From assembly GCA_022841375.1 (NCBI GenBank), contig JALHRQ010000011.1, positions 53,603-117,602 of the forward strand: 64,000 bases of DNA. The letters are read 5' to 3'. Both the position numbers and the translations under genes were made by a program. This document shows positions 44,703 to 53,270 of this stretch, in pieces. The stretch's first letter is position 1; each line of letters starts with the position of its first letter. The notes under the pieces were generated by a model. The model saw nothing but the letters and a program-made list of their open reading frames with translations. It was not told the origin of the DNA and ran no database searches. Source of the stretch: Burkholderiales bacterium (GTDB lineage: Bacteria; Pseudomonadota; Gammaproteobacteria; Burkholderiales; SG8-41).

Positions 44703-46475
44703 TCAAAGATCGGACAGACGTAGTTTTGCCAGTCCCGAACCGCTTTGTTCAAAAATGAGAATGTCCTTCGCGGTCAGCGGCTCGCTGACATGCGCGCCCT
44801 GTACGCGTTCGCAACCGAGGCCGAGCAACGCCACTACCGTCTGCCCGTCGTTGACACCTTCGGCGGTCAGCCTGAATCCGAGATCGCGCGCCAGCCTGAC
44901 CAGCGCGCGCACCAGCTTGCTGTGAATTTCCGAGCGCTGCATATCGGCAACAAAACTCGCGCTCAGCTTCAGTTCATCGAAGGGCAATTGCGCAAGGTTG
45001 CCCAGCGACGAGGCGCCGGTGGCAAAGCCGTCGATGCCCAGACGCACGCCCAGCCGTTTCAGCCTTGCCAGCGCGTCCTTGACCGGACCGAGTTCCCCCG
45101 TAATTGCAGTCTCATGAATGCCGATAACCACGCGCCCCGGCGGCACGCCCCAGGTGCGCAGCGCACGGTCGACGAATTCGGGGAAATCCGGCTGCATCAG
45201 TCCGCTCGCGGAAACCTTGAGACCGAGCTTGCACTCGAGGCCGGCGCGCGCGAACTCGGCGCCCTGACGCAATGCGTTGTTAAAGATCCACCACGTCAAC
45301 TCGCGGATCACGCCGGTAGTCTCCGCGGTTTGCAGCGCCTGAGCTTCGGTGACTTCACCGAGTTCGGCATCGGTCCAGCGCAATATGCAATCAAGGCCGC
45401 CGATGCGACCGGACTTTGCGTCGAGCTGCGGCTCGAACACCAGGCCGAGCGTACCCTGCTCCAGGGCCAGGCGAAGGCGGGATTCGTAGCGCATCTCGCG
45501 CTCCTCGCTGGCGCCATGGGCCGGATCATAAACTGCAGTCCGTCCCGGGGCGCTGCGCGCCTCCCGCGCGGCGAGTTTGGCATTGCGCACCAGCGTCTGC
45601 GGATCGTCGCCATGATCCGGAAACACTGCAATGCCGATCACCGCATCGGTATCGAACGAACGATCACCGAGCGGAATCGGCGCATCCAGCGCACCAAGCA
45701 CCTTGTTGGCCGCAAGTATCGCCACACCCTCGCCGGCGATGCGCGGCAACAGACAGGCAAACTGGTCGCGACTGACACGCCCCAGCTGATCCTGTTTGCG
45801 CAGCACGCCTTCGCGCATGCGGCGCGTCACCCGGAGCATGAACGCCTCGCCTTTTTGCAGGCCCAGTTGGCGGTCGATCTGTTCGGTCTTGCCGACCTGC
45901 AGCAACAATAAAGCCAGGTGTTTGCCGTCCTGCTTGTGGCTTTCGATGGCAGTGCGGAAAATTTCCATGAACGACGCGTATTCCGGCGTCGGCAGCGTAC
46001 GCACCACGCCGCCTTCATCCTGGCCACGCGCCGCCAGCGACGCCAGCAAAGCCAGTTGCAGGAAATTGAAGCGTTGCAGGGCGATCAGGCTGTCCGCGCA
46101 ACGCTCCGGCTCCGCCGCATACAAGCGCAGTGCACCACGGGTCATCGCCGTCTGGAACCGCTGGCAGTCGCGGCGCATCCGTTCCAGCGGTTCGCCCTCG
46201 GCATCGAGCGCCCACTCCCCGAGCGCCGCAATCACCGGCGCCGGATTGGCGCCGGCTTTGGCGAACGCCGCATCCAGAGCGCCGGCGGCCGACACAAACA
46301 GATCGGGTGCGCGCTCACGCACATCGGCCAACACCGCGGCCACGGTCGAAAAGGTGTCGGCACCGGCGCCGAATTCCTCGGCAAGCCGCGCCGTCAGCGC
46401 ATCCAGGCTGGGCGCGGCCTCGGCACCAGCGTCGACCGCTTCAGAGGAAGAATTCGGAGGGATCAATGTTGACAC
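44703..46475 (-). CDS. degenerate GGDEF-EAL protein
   Basis: A 590-residue protein with an N-terminal helical region, a GGDEF-like domain (about residues 165-325) and an EAL-like domain (about 335-580). The GGDEF signature reads GRVSRDQFACLL, so it is SRDQF and unlikely to make c-di-GMP. The EAL motif reads GGLDCILRW, lacking the catalytic Glu, and the metal-binding DDFGTG is IDGFATGASSL, so hydrolysis is also unlikely; AEGVNDGQTV is near normal. It is therefore probably a c-di-GMP-binding or protein-interaction module. The start is a GTG at 46475, overlapping the HD-GYP gene end by 35 bases with GGAG inside that gene; the cyclase gene follows. Confidence 0.88.
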   Translation of the reverse strand: MSTLIPPNSSSEAVDAGAEAAPSLDALTARLAEEFGAGADTFSTVAAVLADVRERAPDLFVSAAGALDAAFAKAGANPAPVIAALGEWALDAEGEPLERMRRDCQRFQTAMTRGALRLYAAEPERCADSLIALQRFNFLQLALLASLAARGQDEGGVVRTLPTPEYASFMEIFRTAIESHKQDGKHLALLLLQVGKTEQIDRQLGLQKGEAFMLRVTRRMREGVLRKQDQLGRVSRDQFACLLPRIAGEGVAILAANKVLGALDAPIPLGDRSFDTDAVIGIAVFPDHGDDPQTLVRNAKLAAREARSAPGRTAVYDPAHGASEEREMRYESRLRLALEQGTLGLVFEPQLDAKSGRIGGLDCILRWTDAELGEVTEAQALQTAETTGVIRELTWWIFNNALRQGAEFARAGLECKLGLKVSASGLMQPDFPEFVDRALRTWGVPPGRVVIGIHETAITGELGPVKDALARLKRLGVRLGIDGFATGASSLGNLAQLPFDELKLSASFVADMQRSEIHSKLVRALVRLARDLGFRLTAEGVNDGQTVVALLGLGCERVQGAHVSEPLTAKDILIFEQSGSGLAKLRLSDL

Positions 46476-47685
46476 TGCCCTGCTCCAGCGTGCGCTTGAT
46501 GCGATAGGGAACGCCCGGCGAGGCTTTCGGTTCCTGCGCCAGATCGAGGATCATTTGCGGATGCAGCGGATTGCCTTTTGCATCGAGCACCACCATCACC
46601 CGCGGCAACAGGCGTCGCACCATGTTCTGCGCGATCACGATACCGACCTCACCGGAATTCAGCTCGACCAGCGCACCGACCGGAAAAATGCCGATGCATT
46701 GCACGAACTGCTCGACCAAAGGACCGTCGAACAGGCTGTTGCGTGCGTTATAAAGATAATTAAGCGCATTAGATGGTGAATACACTTCAGCGTAGGGCCG
46801 CGCATGGATCATCGCGTCGAAACAGTCGACCAGGCCGGCGATCGAACCAAACAGACCGATCTGGTCGCCCTTCAGCCCCTTGTCGTAGCCGCTGCCGTCA
46901 TACCGCTCGTGATGCAGCGCAGCCAGTGCCGGCAGTTCGGAGGGCAGTCCCGGAGTGTCCCTGAGTATCGCCACCGAATGGGTAATGTGACTGCGGCACA
47001 CCATCATTTCGACTTTGCTCAGTGACCCCTTCTTGGTCACCACTTCCTCGGGTACCGCGGTCATGCCGACGTCCTGCAGCAGGCCGACCATGCCCAGCAG
47101 ATCAAGCTGTTCTCGCGGCAATTGCAAAAAACGCCCGAAAGTCAGCATGTAAATCGACACGCCAAAAGCGCGGTCCAGCGTGTGCCCGCCTTTCTGCTTG
47201 AGTTTGGCGAGCAGCATCATCGCATCCGGATTGCGCACCACGCTGTCGGTCATGCTGGTCACCGCTTCCTGCACGCGGGGTGCGTCGAGCGCCTTGCCGG
47301 CCTCGACGTTGCTCATGATCTCCTTGAGCACGATCTCGGTCTGGCGCTGCGCGGTTCGGGCTACCGGCAATTCCTCGTCAACGGTGGCCTGTTCGCGATA
47401 GGTGACCCTGGTCTTGATCGTGGTCAGAACACTGGGGCCCAGGGGCAGCGGCGGCTTCGGCGGCCCGCCCAAATCACCGGTCTGCAACTGACTGCGGTCG
47501 GGAAGATCCGGACCCTTGTCGAGGTCGATATATACTTTTTTGCAGTACTTCTTCAGTGCTTCGAGCTGCTTCTCATTGCTGAGGATGAAGCCCTGGTACA
47601 TGAACGGCGTTTCCGTCCACGGCCGGTCCAGCTCGGCGATGAACACGCCGAATTCGAGTTTTTCTACTGGGACTTCTTTTTTCAT
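46441..47685 (-). CDS. HD-GYP-like protein with altered HD motif, DUF3391 N-terminus
   Basis: A 414-residue protein. The N-terminal DUF3391-type domain begins VPVEKLEFGVFIAELDRPW. The HD-GYP region follows about residue 170: the usual LLHDIGK is LLQDVGM near residue 202, and the early His is replaced in GVSIYMLTFGRFL; HHERYDGSGYDKGLKG keeps HHE and GY but not GYP. Such changes should weaken metal binding, so phosphodiesterase activity is doubtful. The start at 47685 (MKKEVPVEK) has a weak ribosome binding site. The gene lies between the cyclic nucleotide phosphodiesterase and the GGDEF-EAL gene. Confidence 0.87.
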   Translation of the reverse strand: MKKEVPVEKLEFGVFIAELDRPWTETPFMYQGFILSNEKQLEALKKYCKKVYIDLDKGPDLPDRSQLQTGDLGGPPKPPLPLGPSVLTTIKTRVTYREQATVDEELPVARTAQRQTEIVLKEIMSNVEAGKALDAPRVQEAVTSMTDSVVRNPDAMMLLAKLKQKGGHTLDRAFGVSIYMLTFGRFLQLPREQLDLLGMVGLLQDVGMTAVPEEVVTKKGSLSKVEMMVCRSHITHSVAILRDTPGLPSELPALAALHHERYDGSGYDKGLKGDQIGLFGSIAGLVDCFDAMIHARPYAEVYSPSNALNYLYNARNSLFDGPLVEQFVQCIGIFPVGALVELNSGEVGIVIAQNMVRRLLPRVMVVLDAKGNPLHPQMILDLAQEPKASPGVPYRIKRTLEQGSVNIDPSEFFL

Positions 47686-47791
47686 CTTGAAATTGGAATG
47701 CCTGCGGAAATGCCTGCGCCGGATCCGCGGCGCCCCTGTTGGAATTCTCCGTCCTGACCGGCGGACGCGCAAGCCGCGCCCGCATTCCGCG

Positions 47792-48562
47792 TCAGAAGTC
47801 GAAAACCTGGTTGTTATGCAGCAGCCGGGGCGGAACCGGGGTGGAAAGCTCTTCGATCTCCTGCATCGTCAGTTCAATTTCGCTGGGCTTGAGGTGGGTA
47901 ATGTAAACCTCCGCCGGCCGCTTCAGCTTCGCCAGTTCCTCGCCAAGCATCGACGGACACAAATGCAGCGCCAATTCGGCGAGACGGCGATCTTTGTCGG
48001 AAAAAGCAGTTTCAATAATCAGGTATTTCAGGTTGTCGACGCTGTTGACGATCTCCCACAACGCATCGTTCGGACCGGTATCACCGCTGAACACCAGGCT
48101 GCCTTTCCCGCTGTTCAGCCAATAACCGACCGCGGGTACCGTATGGTTGGCCGGCAACGCGGTAATCGTGCGCCCTTTGCCGATATCGATGACGTTGCCG
48201 ACGGCAATTTCCTGATAAAGCATGAACGGTTCCTGTGGGGTCGGAATCACCGTGAAATCGGGCCAGATGTCCCAGTTGAACAGGTTCTTTTTCAGAATCT
48301 CGATCGTCGGCGCCGTGGCATGCACCGTCAGCGGTTTGGGCCGCAGCGCGCCGACGGAATCCAGAATGAAGGCAATGGAATCAACGTGATCCAGATGCGA
48401 ATGGGTAACGAACACGTGGTCAATCAGCGTCAGTTCTGCCAGCGAAAGTTCGCCGACACCGGTGCCGGCGTCTATCAGGATATCCTGATCAACCAGAAAT
48501 GAGGTCGTCCGATGCTGTTGACCGCCGATGCTGCCGGAACAGCCGAGTATGCGCAAACGCAT
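47792..48562 (-). CDS. class II-type 3',5'-cyclic-nucleotide phosphodiesterase (metallo-beta-lactamase fold)
   Basis: A 256-residue metallo-beta-lactamase-fold protein. The metal motif HVFVTHSHLDHVDSIAFIL is H-x-H-x-D-H and resembles the class II cAMP phosphodiesterase signature; further ligands are in LPANHTVPAVGYWL, LVFSGDTGPNDALWE and VYITHLKPSEIE. It is probably the enzyme that hydrolyses cAMP made by the cyclase three genes downstream. Other MBL hydrolases remain possible because the signature after the metal motif deviates. It is first in the signalling cluster, about 107 bases before the HD-GYP-like gene. Confidence 0.82.
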   Translation of the reverse strand: MRLRILGCSGSIGGQQHRTTSFLVDQDILIDAGTGVGELSLAELTLIDHVFVTHSHLDHVDSIAFILDSVGALRPKPLTVHATAPTIEILKKNLFNWDIWPDFTVIPTPQEPFMLYQEIAVGNVIDIGKGRTITALPANHTVPAVGYWLNSGKGSLVFSGDTGPNDALWEIVNSVDNLKYLIIETAFSDKDRRLAELALHLCPSMLGEELAKLKRPAEVYITHLKPSEIELTMQEIEELSTPVPPRLLHNNQVFDF

Positions 48563-48721
48563 GATGTGCCGAACCTAGGAATTTACCGCTGGCGCCCGTG
48601 CGCGCGCGGTACTGGAAACAGCGTTATGGGCCCCTGACGAGGTGCTCATGCTGCGCTTTCGCGAAATGAGAGTGGACGGTAATTTTAACCCAAAGCGCCG
48701 CCATAACCGACGCCAATCCCT

Positions 48722-49336
48722 TCACGATCCGTAACGCAGTTCCAGCAAAATCCGGCACTTGACAGGACGCTCGTCTTTGAAGCCGGGCTCAAACCGGGCT
48801 GCAAGCAGCAACTGGCGGGCCATCAGCGCCAAGGCCGCCGGCGCATCGCCTGCAACCAGGTCCACATCAACCACATTGCCGGCAGCATCGATGGTGGCCC
48901 ACAAGCGCACGATGCCTGCTGGGTTAGTGCCGGCACGCAGTTCCAGCGGCGTCAACGGGACCGGATAACGGTCCAGTTCGCGTGCCGGAAAAATGCGCGG
49001 GTCAGGCATTGCCGCGCCGGCAGATGGCCCGGGCTGCGGCACGATGGCGCTGACAGCCGGCTGCGTTGCGGGTGCAACCGGCGCCGCCGGCTGCGCCGGT
49101 ATCGGCTTCACGTTTTGTTCGCCCGATGCGATCACCGGCACGGCGGGCGGCGCGGCCGGCAATTCCAACTGGGCATGCAGCTGCAAGTTTGCTGATGGAG
49201 CAAGCGGGACGCCGCCGGTTGGAGGCCAGCCTTCAACGATCAGGTAATGGGCGAGCGTCGACATGATCAAGGCCAGCCACAGGCGTCGCCACGGCCAACG
49301 GCAGACCGGGTAAGCATTACACGTGGCGGCGAACAT
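48722..49336 (-). CDS. TonB C-terminal domain protein
   Basis: A 204-residue protein with an N-terminal membrane anchor (LWLALIMSTLAHYLIVEGW), a Pro/Ala-rich spacer (about residues 45-115) and a TonB-like C-terminal domain (about 130-200: AGIVRLWATIDAAGNVVDVD, then LLAARFEPGFKDERPVKCRI). It may act as an energy transducer, but no ExbB/ExbD or TonB-dependent receptor is nearby, so the role is open. The exact start is uncertain. It lies 31 bases past dsbC. Confidence 0.8.
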   Translation of the reverse strand: MFAATCNAYPVCRWPWRRLWLALIMSTLAHYLIVEGWPPTGGVPLAPSANLQLHAQLELPAAPPAVPVIASGEQNVKPIPAQPAAPVAPATQPAVSAIVPQPGPSAGAAMPDPRIFPARELDRYPVPLTPLELRAGTNPAGIVRLWATIDAAGNVVDVDLVAGDAPAALALMARQLLLAARFEPGFKDERPVKCRILLELRYGS

Positions 49337-49367
49337 CGATCAGACCCACTACATAAGTCGACCTGCG

Positions 49368-50078
49368 TTATTTGACCGCGGCCAGCGCCTGCTCGATCTT
49401 GTCGGCCGGCAAATAACCGCCGATCTGCTGACCGTTGGCCAGATAAATCGCCGGCGTACCGCGAACACCGAACCGTTTTGCCAGCGCAGCGTTTTCTTCA
49501 AGGGGCGTCGCGCAGTTTTTCGCGGCGTTGGCCGGTAACGCCGACTTGTTCATCAGATCATCCCAGGTGCGCGCGCGATCCCTGGCGCACCATACCGCCT
49601 TCGATTTTTCGACCGAATCCGGCGACAGAATCGGCAGCAGGAATGTATAGACAGTGACGTCGGTCATCTTGATGAGTTCCTTCTGCAGTTCCTTGCAATA
49701 ACCGCAGTTCGGATCTTCGAAGGTATAAATTATGCGCTTGCCGTTGCCACGCACCCGCTTGATTGCGTTGCCCTGGGCGCCGGCCAGCGAGCCGGTAGCG
49801 ATCTGGTCACGGCGTTCGCGAGTCAGATTGCGCTCCTGCGGCGTGCGCAGGTCAAACAGGTTGCCGCTCATCAGATAGGCAAGCTTTTCGTCGGTGTACA
49901 CCACCTGCCCGTCAAACACGACTTCATACAGGCCGGGGAAAGGTGTGCGCGAGACCGATTCGATTTTCATCTCCGGAAAACGCGACTGAAAATTACGGCG
50001 CACGATGTTTTCGTCGGCCCACGCCTGAAAAACAACAATGAGACCGACGCAGAGCGCCAAAACGTTGCGGATGAACAT
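49368..50078 (-). CDS. dsbC: thiol:disulfide interchange protein DsbC
   Basis: A 236-residue periplasmic disulfide isomerase. It has a signal peptide (MFIRNVLALCVGLIVVFQAWA), the N-terminal dimerisation domain (NFQSRFPEMKIESVSRTPF), and a thioredoxin domain with the active site FEDPNCGYCKELQ and cis-Pro loop FGVRGTPAIYLANGQQ. It corrects wrong disulfides of exported proteins. It starts 46 bases past the hydroxylase gene upstream on the same strand. Confidence 0.95.
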   Translation of the reverse strand: MFIRNVLALCVGLIVVFQAWADENIVRRNFQSRFPEMKIESVSRTPFPGLYEVVFDGQVVYTDEKLAYLMSGNLFDLRTPQERNLTRERRDQIATGSLAGAQGNAIKRVRGNGKRIIYTFEDPNCGYCKELQKELIKMTDVTVYTFLLPILSPDSVEKSKAVWCARDRARTWDDLMNKSALPANAAKNCATPLEENAALAKRFGVRGTPAIYLANGQQIGGYLPADKIEQALAAVK

Positions 50079-50124
50079 GGAAAATTCCCTGAGCCTTAAG
50101 GCTCGTTGTTGAAAGGTGCGGCGG

Positions 50125-51324
50125 TCAGGCCACTGCGTGCTGGATCAGCAGGTTCTTCAGGACCGGCAGGTGATTTAACGCGCCAAGGCCAAAATTGCGT
50201 ACCCCGGATAACAAGACCGATCGCGAGCCGAAAAGTTTCTGCAACGCGTCGGTACTTAACGCAATGGCGGCAATATCCTCGCGTCGCGCCCGTTCGTAAC
50301 GTCGCAACAGCGCCAGATCACCGCAATCCTGGCGCGGCGCTCGGCCCGCCAGCACTTCGGCCAACACACGCACATCGCGAAAACCCAGGTTCACGCCCTG
50401 CCCCGCCAGCGGGTGAACGTTATGGGCGGCATCGCCCGCGAGGGCAAGACGCGCTGACACAAGGCGCGCAATTTCCGCCAGACGGAGCGGGAACGCTGCC
50501 GCCGGCGTCAACAGCTGCAGCGTACCCACGGCACCACCGCTGATCTCGGCCACGCGATCGCACAGTGCCCGCGCATCGAGCGACAGCAAGTTTTGCGACT
50601 GTTCTTCCGAAGTCGACCACACCATTGACACCCGGTTTCCCGGCAACGGTAGCAGCGCGAGTATGCCGTCTTCGAAAAACCACTGAAAAGCGGTGCCGTG
50701 ATGGGGCTTTTCAGTGGCGAAGTTGGCCACCACGCCGGATTGCCGGTAATCGCTGATCTTCGCGTCGATACCCGCCTCGCGCCGCACCAGCGAATCACGA
50801 CCGTCGGTGCCAACCACCAGTTTTGCATCGAGCAAGGATCCGTCGGCCAGCGTCACCCGCGCGGCATCATCCATTACGGCGAGCCCTGTTGCCTGTGCAG
50901 GGCACATCATGCAAATGCCTGGCGCAACGGCGACAATATCGAGCATCGCGCGCTGCATCGCACTGCTCTCGACGATGTAGGCGAGTTCGGGCAGTCCGGC
51001 ATCATAGGCACTGAACTGCAAGCGGCTGTCGCGACGATCACCGGATATGGTCATCGTTTCGACGCGCTGCACGCGTTGTGGATCCATTCGTGACCAGACG
51101 CCCAGACGCGCCAGGAAAGCAGCATTGCCCGGACTTATCGCATAAATGCGGCTGTCCCAGTCTCCTCCCGCCAGCGCTGCGGCTGCGAGCTGCGGCTCGA
51201 CCAGCGCAACATTGAGCCCGATCGGCTGTAATGCCAGCGCCAGGCTGGCGCCCACCAGCCCGCCGCCGATGATGGCGACATCGTGCAGGTTCGCAGGGTT
51301 TCTATTAGCCGTTGCAGTATTCAT
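50125..51324 (-). CDS. UbiH/UbiF/Coq6 family FAD-dependent hydroxylase
   Basis: A 399-residue flavin monooxygenase of the ubiquinone-hydroxylase family. FAD motifs are VAIIGGGLVGASLALALQ near the start, VGTDGRDSLVRREAGI in the middle and LALAGDAAHNVHPLAGQG then VNLGFRDVRVLAEVL, the last being the Ubi-type signature. It probably hydroxylates the quinone ring at one position; which of UbiH, UbiF, UbiI or UbiM it is cannot be settled. The ATG at 51324 (MNTATANRNPANLHD) is chosen over a longer frame. Confidence 0.88.
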   Translation of the reverse strand: MNTATANRNPANLHDVAIIGGGLVGASLALALQPIGLNVALVEPQLAAAALAGGDWDSRIYAISPGNAAFLARLGVWSRMDPQRVQRVETMTISGDRRDSRLQFSAYDAGLPELAYIVESSAMQRAMLDIVAVAPGICMMCPAQATGLAVMDDAARVTLADGSLLDAKLVVGTDGRDSLVRREAGIDAKISDYRQSGVVANFATEKPHHGTAFQWFFEDGILALLPLPGNRVSMVWSTSEEQSQNLLSLDARALCDRVAEISGGAVGTLQLLTPAAAFPLRLAEIARLVSARLALAGDAAHNVHPLAGQGVNLGFRDVRVLAEVLAGRAPRQDCGDLALLRRYERARREDIAAIALSTDALQKLFGSRSVLLSGVRNFGLGALNHLPVLKNLLIQHAVA

Positions 51325-51381
51325 TCGGTTGCGGAGTCGGAAGTGAGGGTGTCTGGAAGTCTGCAAAAACCAGTCAAGGCA

Positions 51382-51402
51382 CGGATTTTTCAAGAAAAAC
51401 CG
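51382..51402. repeat. inverted repeat before the ubiquinone hydroxylase gene
   Basis: CGG-A-TTTTTC and GAAAAACCG can form nine pairs with one bulged A and a 2-base tip. It lies upstream of the hydroxylase start and of the tRNA promoter. Its function, if any, is unknown. Confidence 0.45.
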
Positions 51403-51424
51403 GGGGGTTACGCGGTTTCCCGGC

Positions 51425-51453
51425 TTGACAAGGATACCCTCGCTTCTTAGACT
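51425..51453 (+). promoter_or_regulatory. promoter of tRNA-Ile(CAT)
   Basis: TTGACA (51425-51430) and TAGACT (51448-51453) are 17 bases apart, and the tRNA begins 15 bases past the -10 box. The -35 box is perfect. Confidence 0.82.
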
Positions 51454-51468
51454 GCTCGGCCTTCCCGT

Positions 51469-51544
51469 GGCGAGTTAGCTCAGTGGTTAGAGCAGTGGAA
51501 TCATAATCCATTGGTCCGGGGTTCAAATCCCTGACTCGCCACCA
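51469..51544 (+). tRNA. tRNA-Ile with CAT anticodon (AUA-reading after lysidine modification)
   Basis: The 76-base sequence folds as a cloverleaf: acceptor GGCGAGT with ACTCGCC, encoded ACCA end, D-arm GCTC/GAGC, anticodon loop ATCATAA (anticodon CAT) and T-loop GTTCAAATC. The TTAGCTCAGTGGTTAGAGCA D-arm and TTGGTC variable region resemble the Ile2 tRNA of enterobacteria more than elongator Met tRNA, and it lacks initiator features. TilS lysidine synthetase would convert C34. Elongator tRNA-Met is the alternative. Confidence 0.85.
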
Positions 51545-51605
51545 TTTCTTTTTTGCTGTCAGCCCTTTCGTTGCCGGCTCCCGCCTCTCGTGCTATCGTG
51601 CTGTT

Positions 51606-51920
51606 ATGCGTAAGTTTCTGCTTTTATTGACTTTTTTTCTCGCCTCCAGTCTGGCTTGGGCGCAGCGCACGCTGCCGCCTGACGCCAAGCGGGCCGAAAT
51701 CGGCGCGCAGCAGATGCTGCCGACGGTCATGCTCAACAAGGACGTGCGCCGGCTCGCGCCGGGCGGCATCATTTTTGACACCGCCAACCGCCGCATCACC
51801 CACGGTCAACTGCTGCCGGGATCAGAAGTCATCTATGAACTCGATCGCAACGGCGAAATCCTGCGCATCGTTATCCTGACGCCTGAAGAACAAGCCCGGT
51901 TCGACCGCGCAAAGAAGTAA
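51606..51920 (+). CDS. small exported protein of unknown function
   Basis: A 104-residue protein with a signal peptide (MRKFLLLLTFFLASSLAWAQ, cleavage near residue 20). The mature part is short and beta-rich: TLPPDAKRAEIGAQQMLPTV, KDVRRLAPGGIIFDT, HGQLLPGSEVIYELD and GEILRIVILTPEEQ. I do not recognise a named domain. It ends three bases before miaB and probably shares its transcript. Confidence 0.85.
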   Translation: MRKFLLLLTFFLASSLAWAQRTLPPDAKRAEIGAQQMLPTVMLNKDVRRLAPGGIIFDTANRRITHGQLLPGSEVIYELDRNGEILRIVILTPEEQARFDRAKK

Positions 51921-51923
51921 ACC

Positions 51924-53270
51924 GTGGGCAAGGTTTACATCAAAACCTTCGGCTGCCAGATGAACGAGTATGACTCGGACAAGATGGCGGACCTGCTCCA
52001 TGCCCATCAAGGCCTGACGCAAACCGGAAATCCGGCAGAAGCCGACGTCATTCTTCTCAACACCTGCTCGGTGCGCGAAAAAGCGCAGGAAAAAGTGTTC
52101 AGCGACCTCGGCCGCATCCATGAACTCAAACTGGCCAACCCCGGGCTGATCATCGGCGTCGGCGGTTGCGTCGCCAGCCAGGAAGGTGCCGCCATCGTCA
52201 AACGCGCGCCCTATGTGGATGTGGTATTCGGCCCGCAGACGCTGCACCGCCTGCCGCAGTTGATCGCGGCGCGGCGCAGGTCCGGCCAACCGCAGGTCGA
52301 CACCTCGTTTCCTGAAGTGGAAAAATTCGATCATCTGCCGCCCGCCCGCGTCGACGGCGTCACCGCCTTCGTGTCGATCATGGAAGGCTGCAGCAAATAC
52401 TGTTCGTTCTGCGTCGTACCATATACCCGCGGAGAGGAAATCTCGCGCTCCTTCGACGATGTGCTCACCGAAGTGGCCGAACTTGCCGCACAGGGCGTCA
52501 GGGAAGTCACCCTGCTCGGGCAGAACGTCAATGCCTGGCGCGCCCCTGTCGACGGCGAATCCGACGACGCCGACCTCGCGCTGCTGCTGGAATATGTTGC
52601 GGAAATTCCGGGCATCGAACGCATCCGCTACACCACGTCGCACCCGAAGGAATTCACGCCGCGACTGATCGAAGCCTACGCACGTATCCCGCAACTGGTC
52701 AGCCATGTGCATCTGCCGGTGCAATCCGGCTCCGACCGCGTGCTCGCCGCGATGAAACGCGGTTACACCGCGCTGGAATACAAATCGATCATCCGCCGCC
52801 TGCGCGAGGCGCGCCCGGAGATCAGCATCTCGTCCGACTTTATCGTCGGCTTTCCCGGTGAAACCGAAAATGACTTCGCCGCCACCATGAAACTGATCGA
52901 CGACATCGGTTTCGACGCCAGCTTCAGCTTCATCTACAGTCGCCGCCCGGGCACGCCCGCTGCGGACCTCGCCGATGACACGCCGCCAGCGGTCAAACTG
53001 GAACGCCTGCAGCAGCTGCAGCAGAAAAACGACGCGCAGGCGCGGATCATCAGCCGCAGCATGGTCGGCACCCGCCAGCGCGTACTGGTTGACGGCGTCT
53101 CGCGCCGCGATGCCGCCGAACTCGCCGCACGCACCGACAACAACCGCGTTGTCAATTTCACCGGTCCGCGCGAACTGATCGGCACTTTCACCGAAATCAC
53201 CATCTCCGCCATATCGGCCCACTCGCTGCGCGGCGAGCCCGTCACTGAAAACGGCATCGCCACCCATTGA
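51924..53270 (+). CDS. miaB: tRNA-2-methylthio-N6-dimethylallyladenosine synthase
   Basis: A 448-residue radical SAM methylthiotransferase acting on i6A37 of tRNAs. The N-terminal cluster Cys lie in [24 protein letters not shown] and [11 protein letters not shown], the radical SAM cluster in [17 protein letters not shown], and a TRAM domain covers the C-terminus. The start is a GTG at 51924, matching the family N-terminus [12 protein letters not shown]. The stop overlaps the phoH start. Confidence 0.97.
   Translation: MGKVYIKTFGCQMNEYDSDKMADLLHAHQGLTQTGNPAEADVILLNTCSVREKAQEKVFSDLGRIHELKLANPGLIIGVGGCVASQEGAAIVKRAPYVDVVFGPQTLHRLPQLIAARRRSGQPQVDTSFPEVEKFDHLPPARVDGVTAFVSIMEGCSKYCSFCVVPYTRGEEISRSFDDVLTEVAELAAQGVREVTLLGQNVNAWRAPVDGESDDADLALLLEYVAEIPGIERIRYTTSHPKEFTPRLIEAYARIPQLVSHVHLPVQSGSDRVLAAMKRGYTALEYKSIIRRLREARPEISISSDFIVGFPGETENDFAATMKLIDDIGFDASFSFIYSRRPGTPAADLADDTPPAVKLERLQQLQQKNDAQARIISRSMVGTRQRVLVDGVSRRDAAELAARTDNNRVVNFTGPRELIGTFTEITISAISAHSLRGEPVTENGIATH

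Noticed and set aside
51469..51544. Elongator or initiator tRNA-Met for the CAT-anticodon tRNA.
   Set aside because: The D-arm and variable region fit the Ile2 type better and initiator-specific features are absent; kept as a secondary possibility.
51822..53267. A 481-codon minus-strand frame opposite miaB.
   Set aside because: miaB on the plus strand has all its cluster Cys and full length; the antisense frame is a composition effect.
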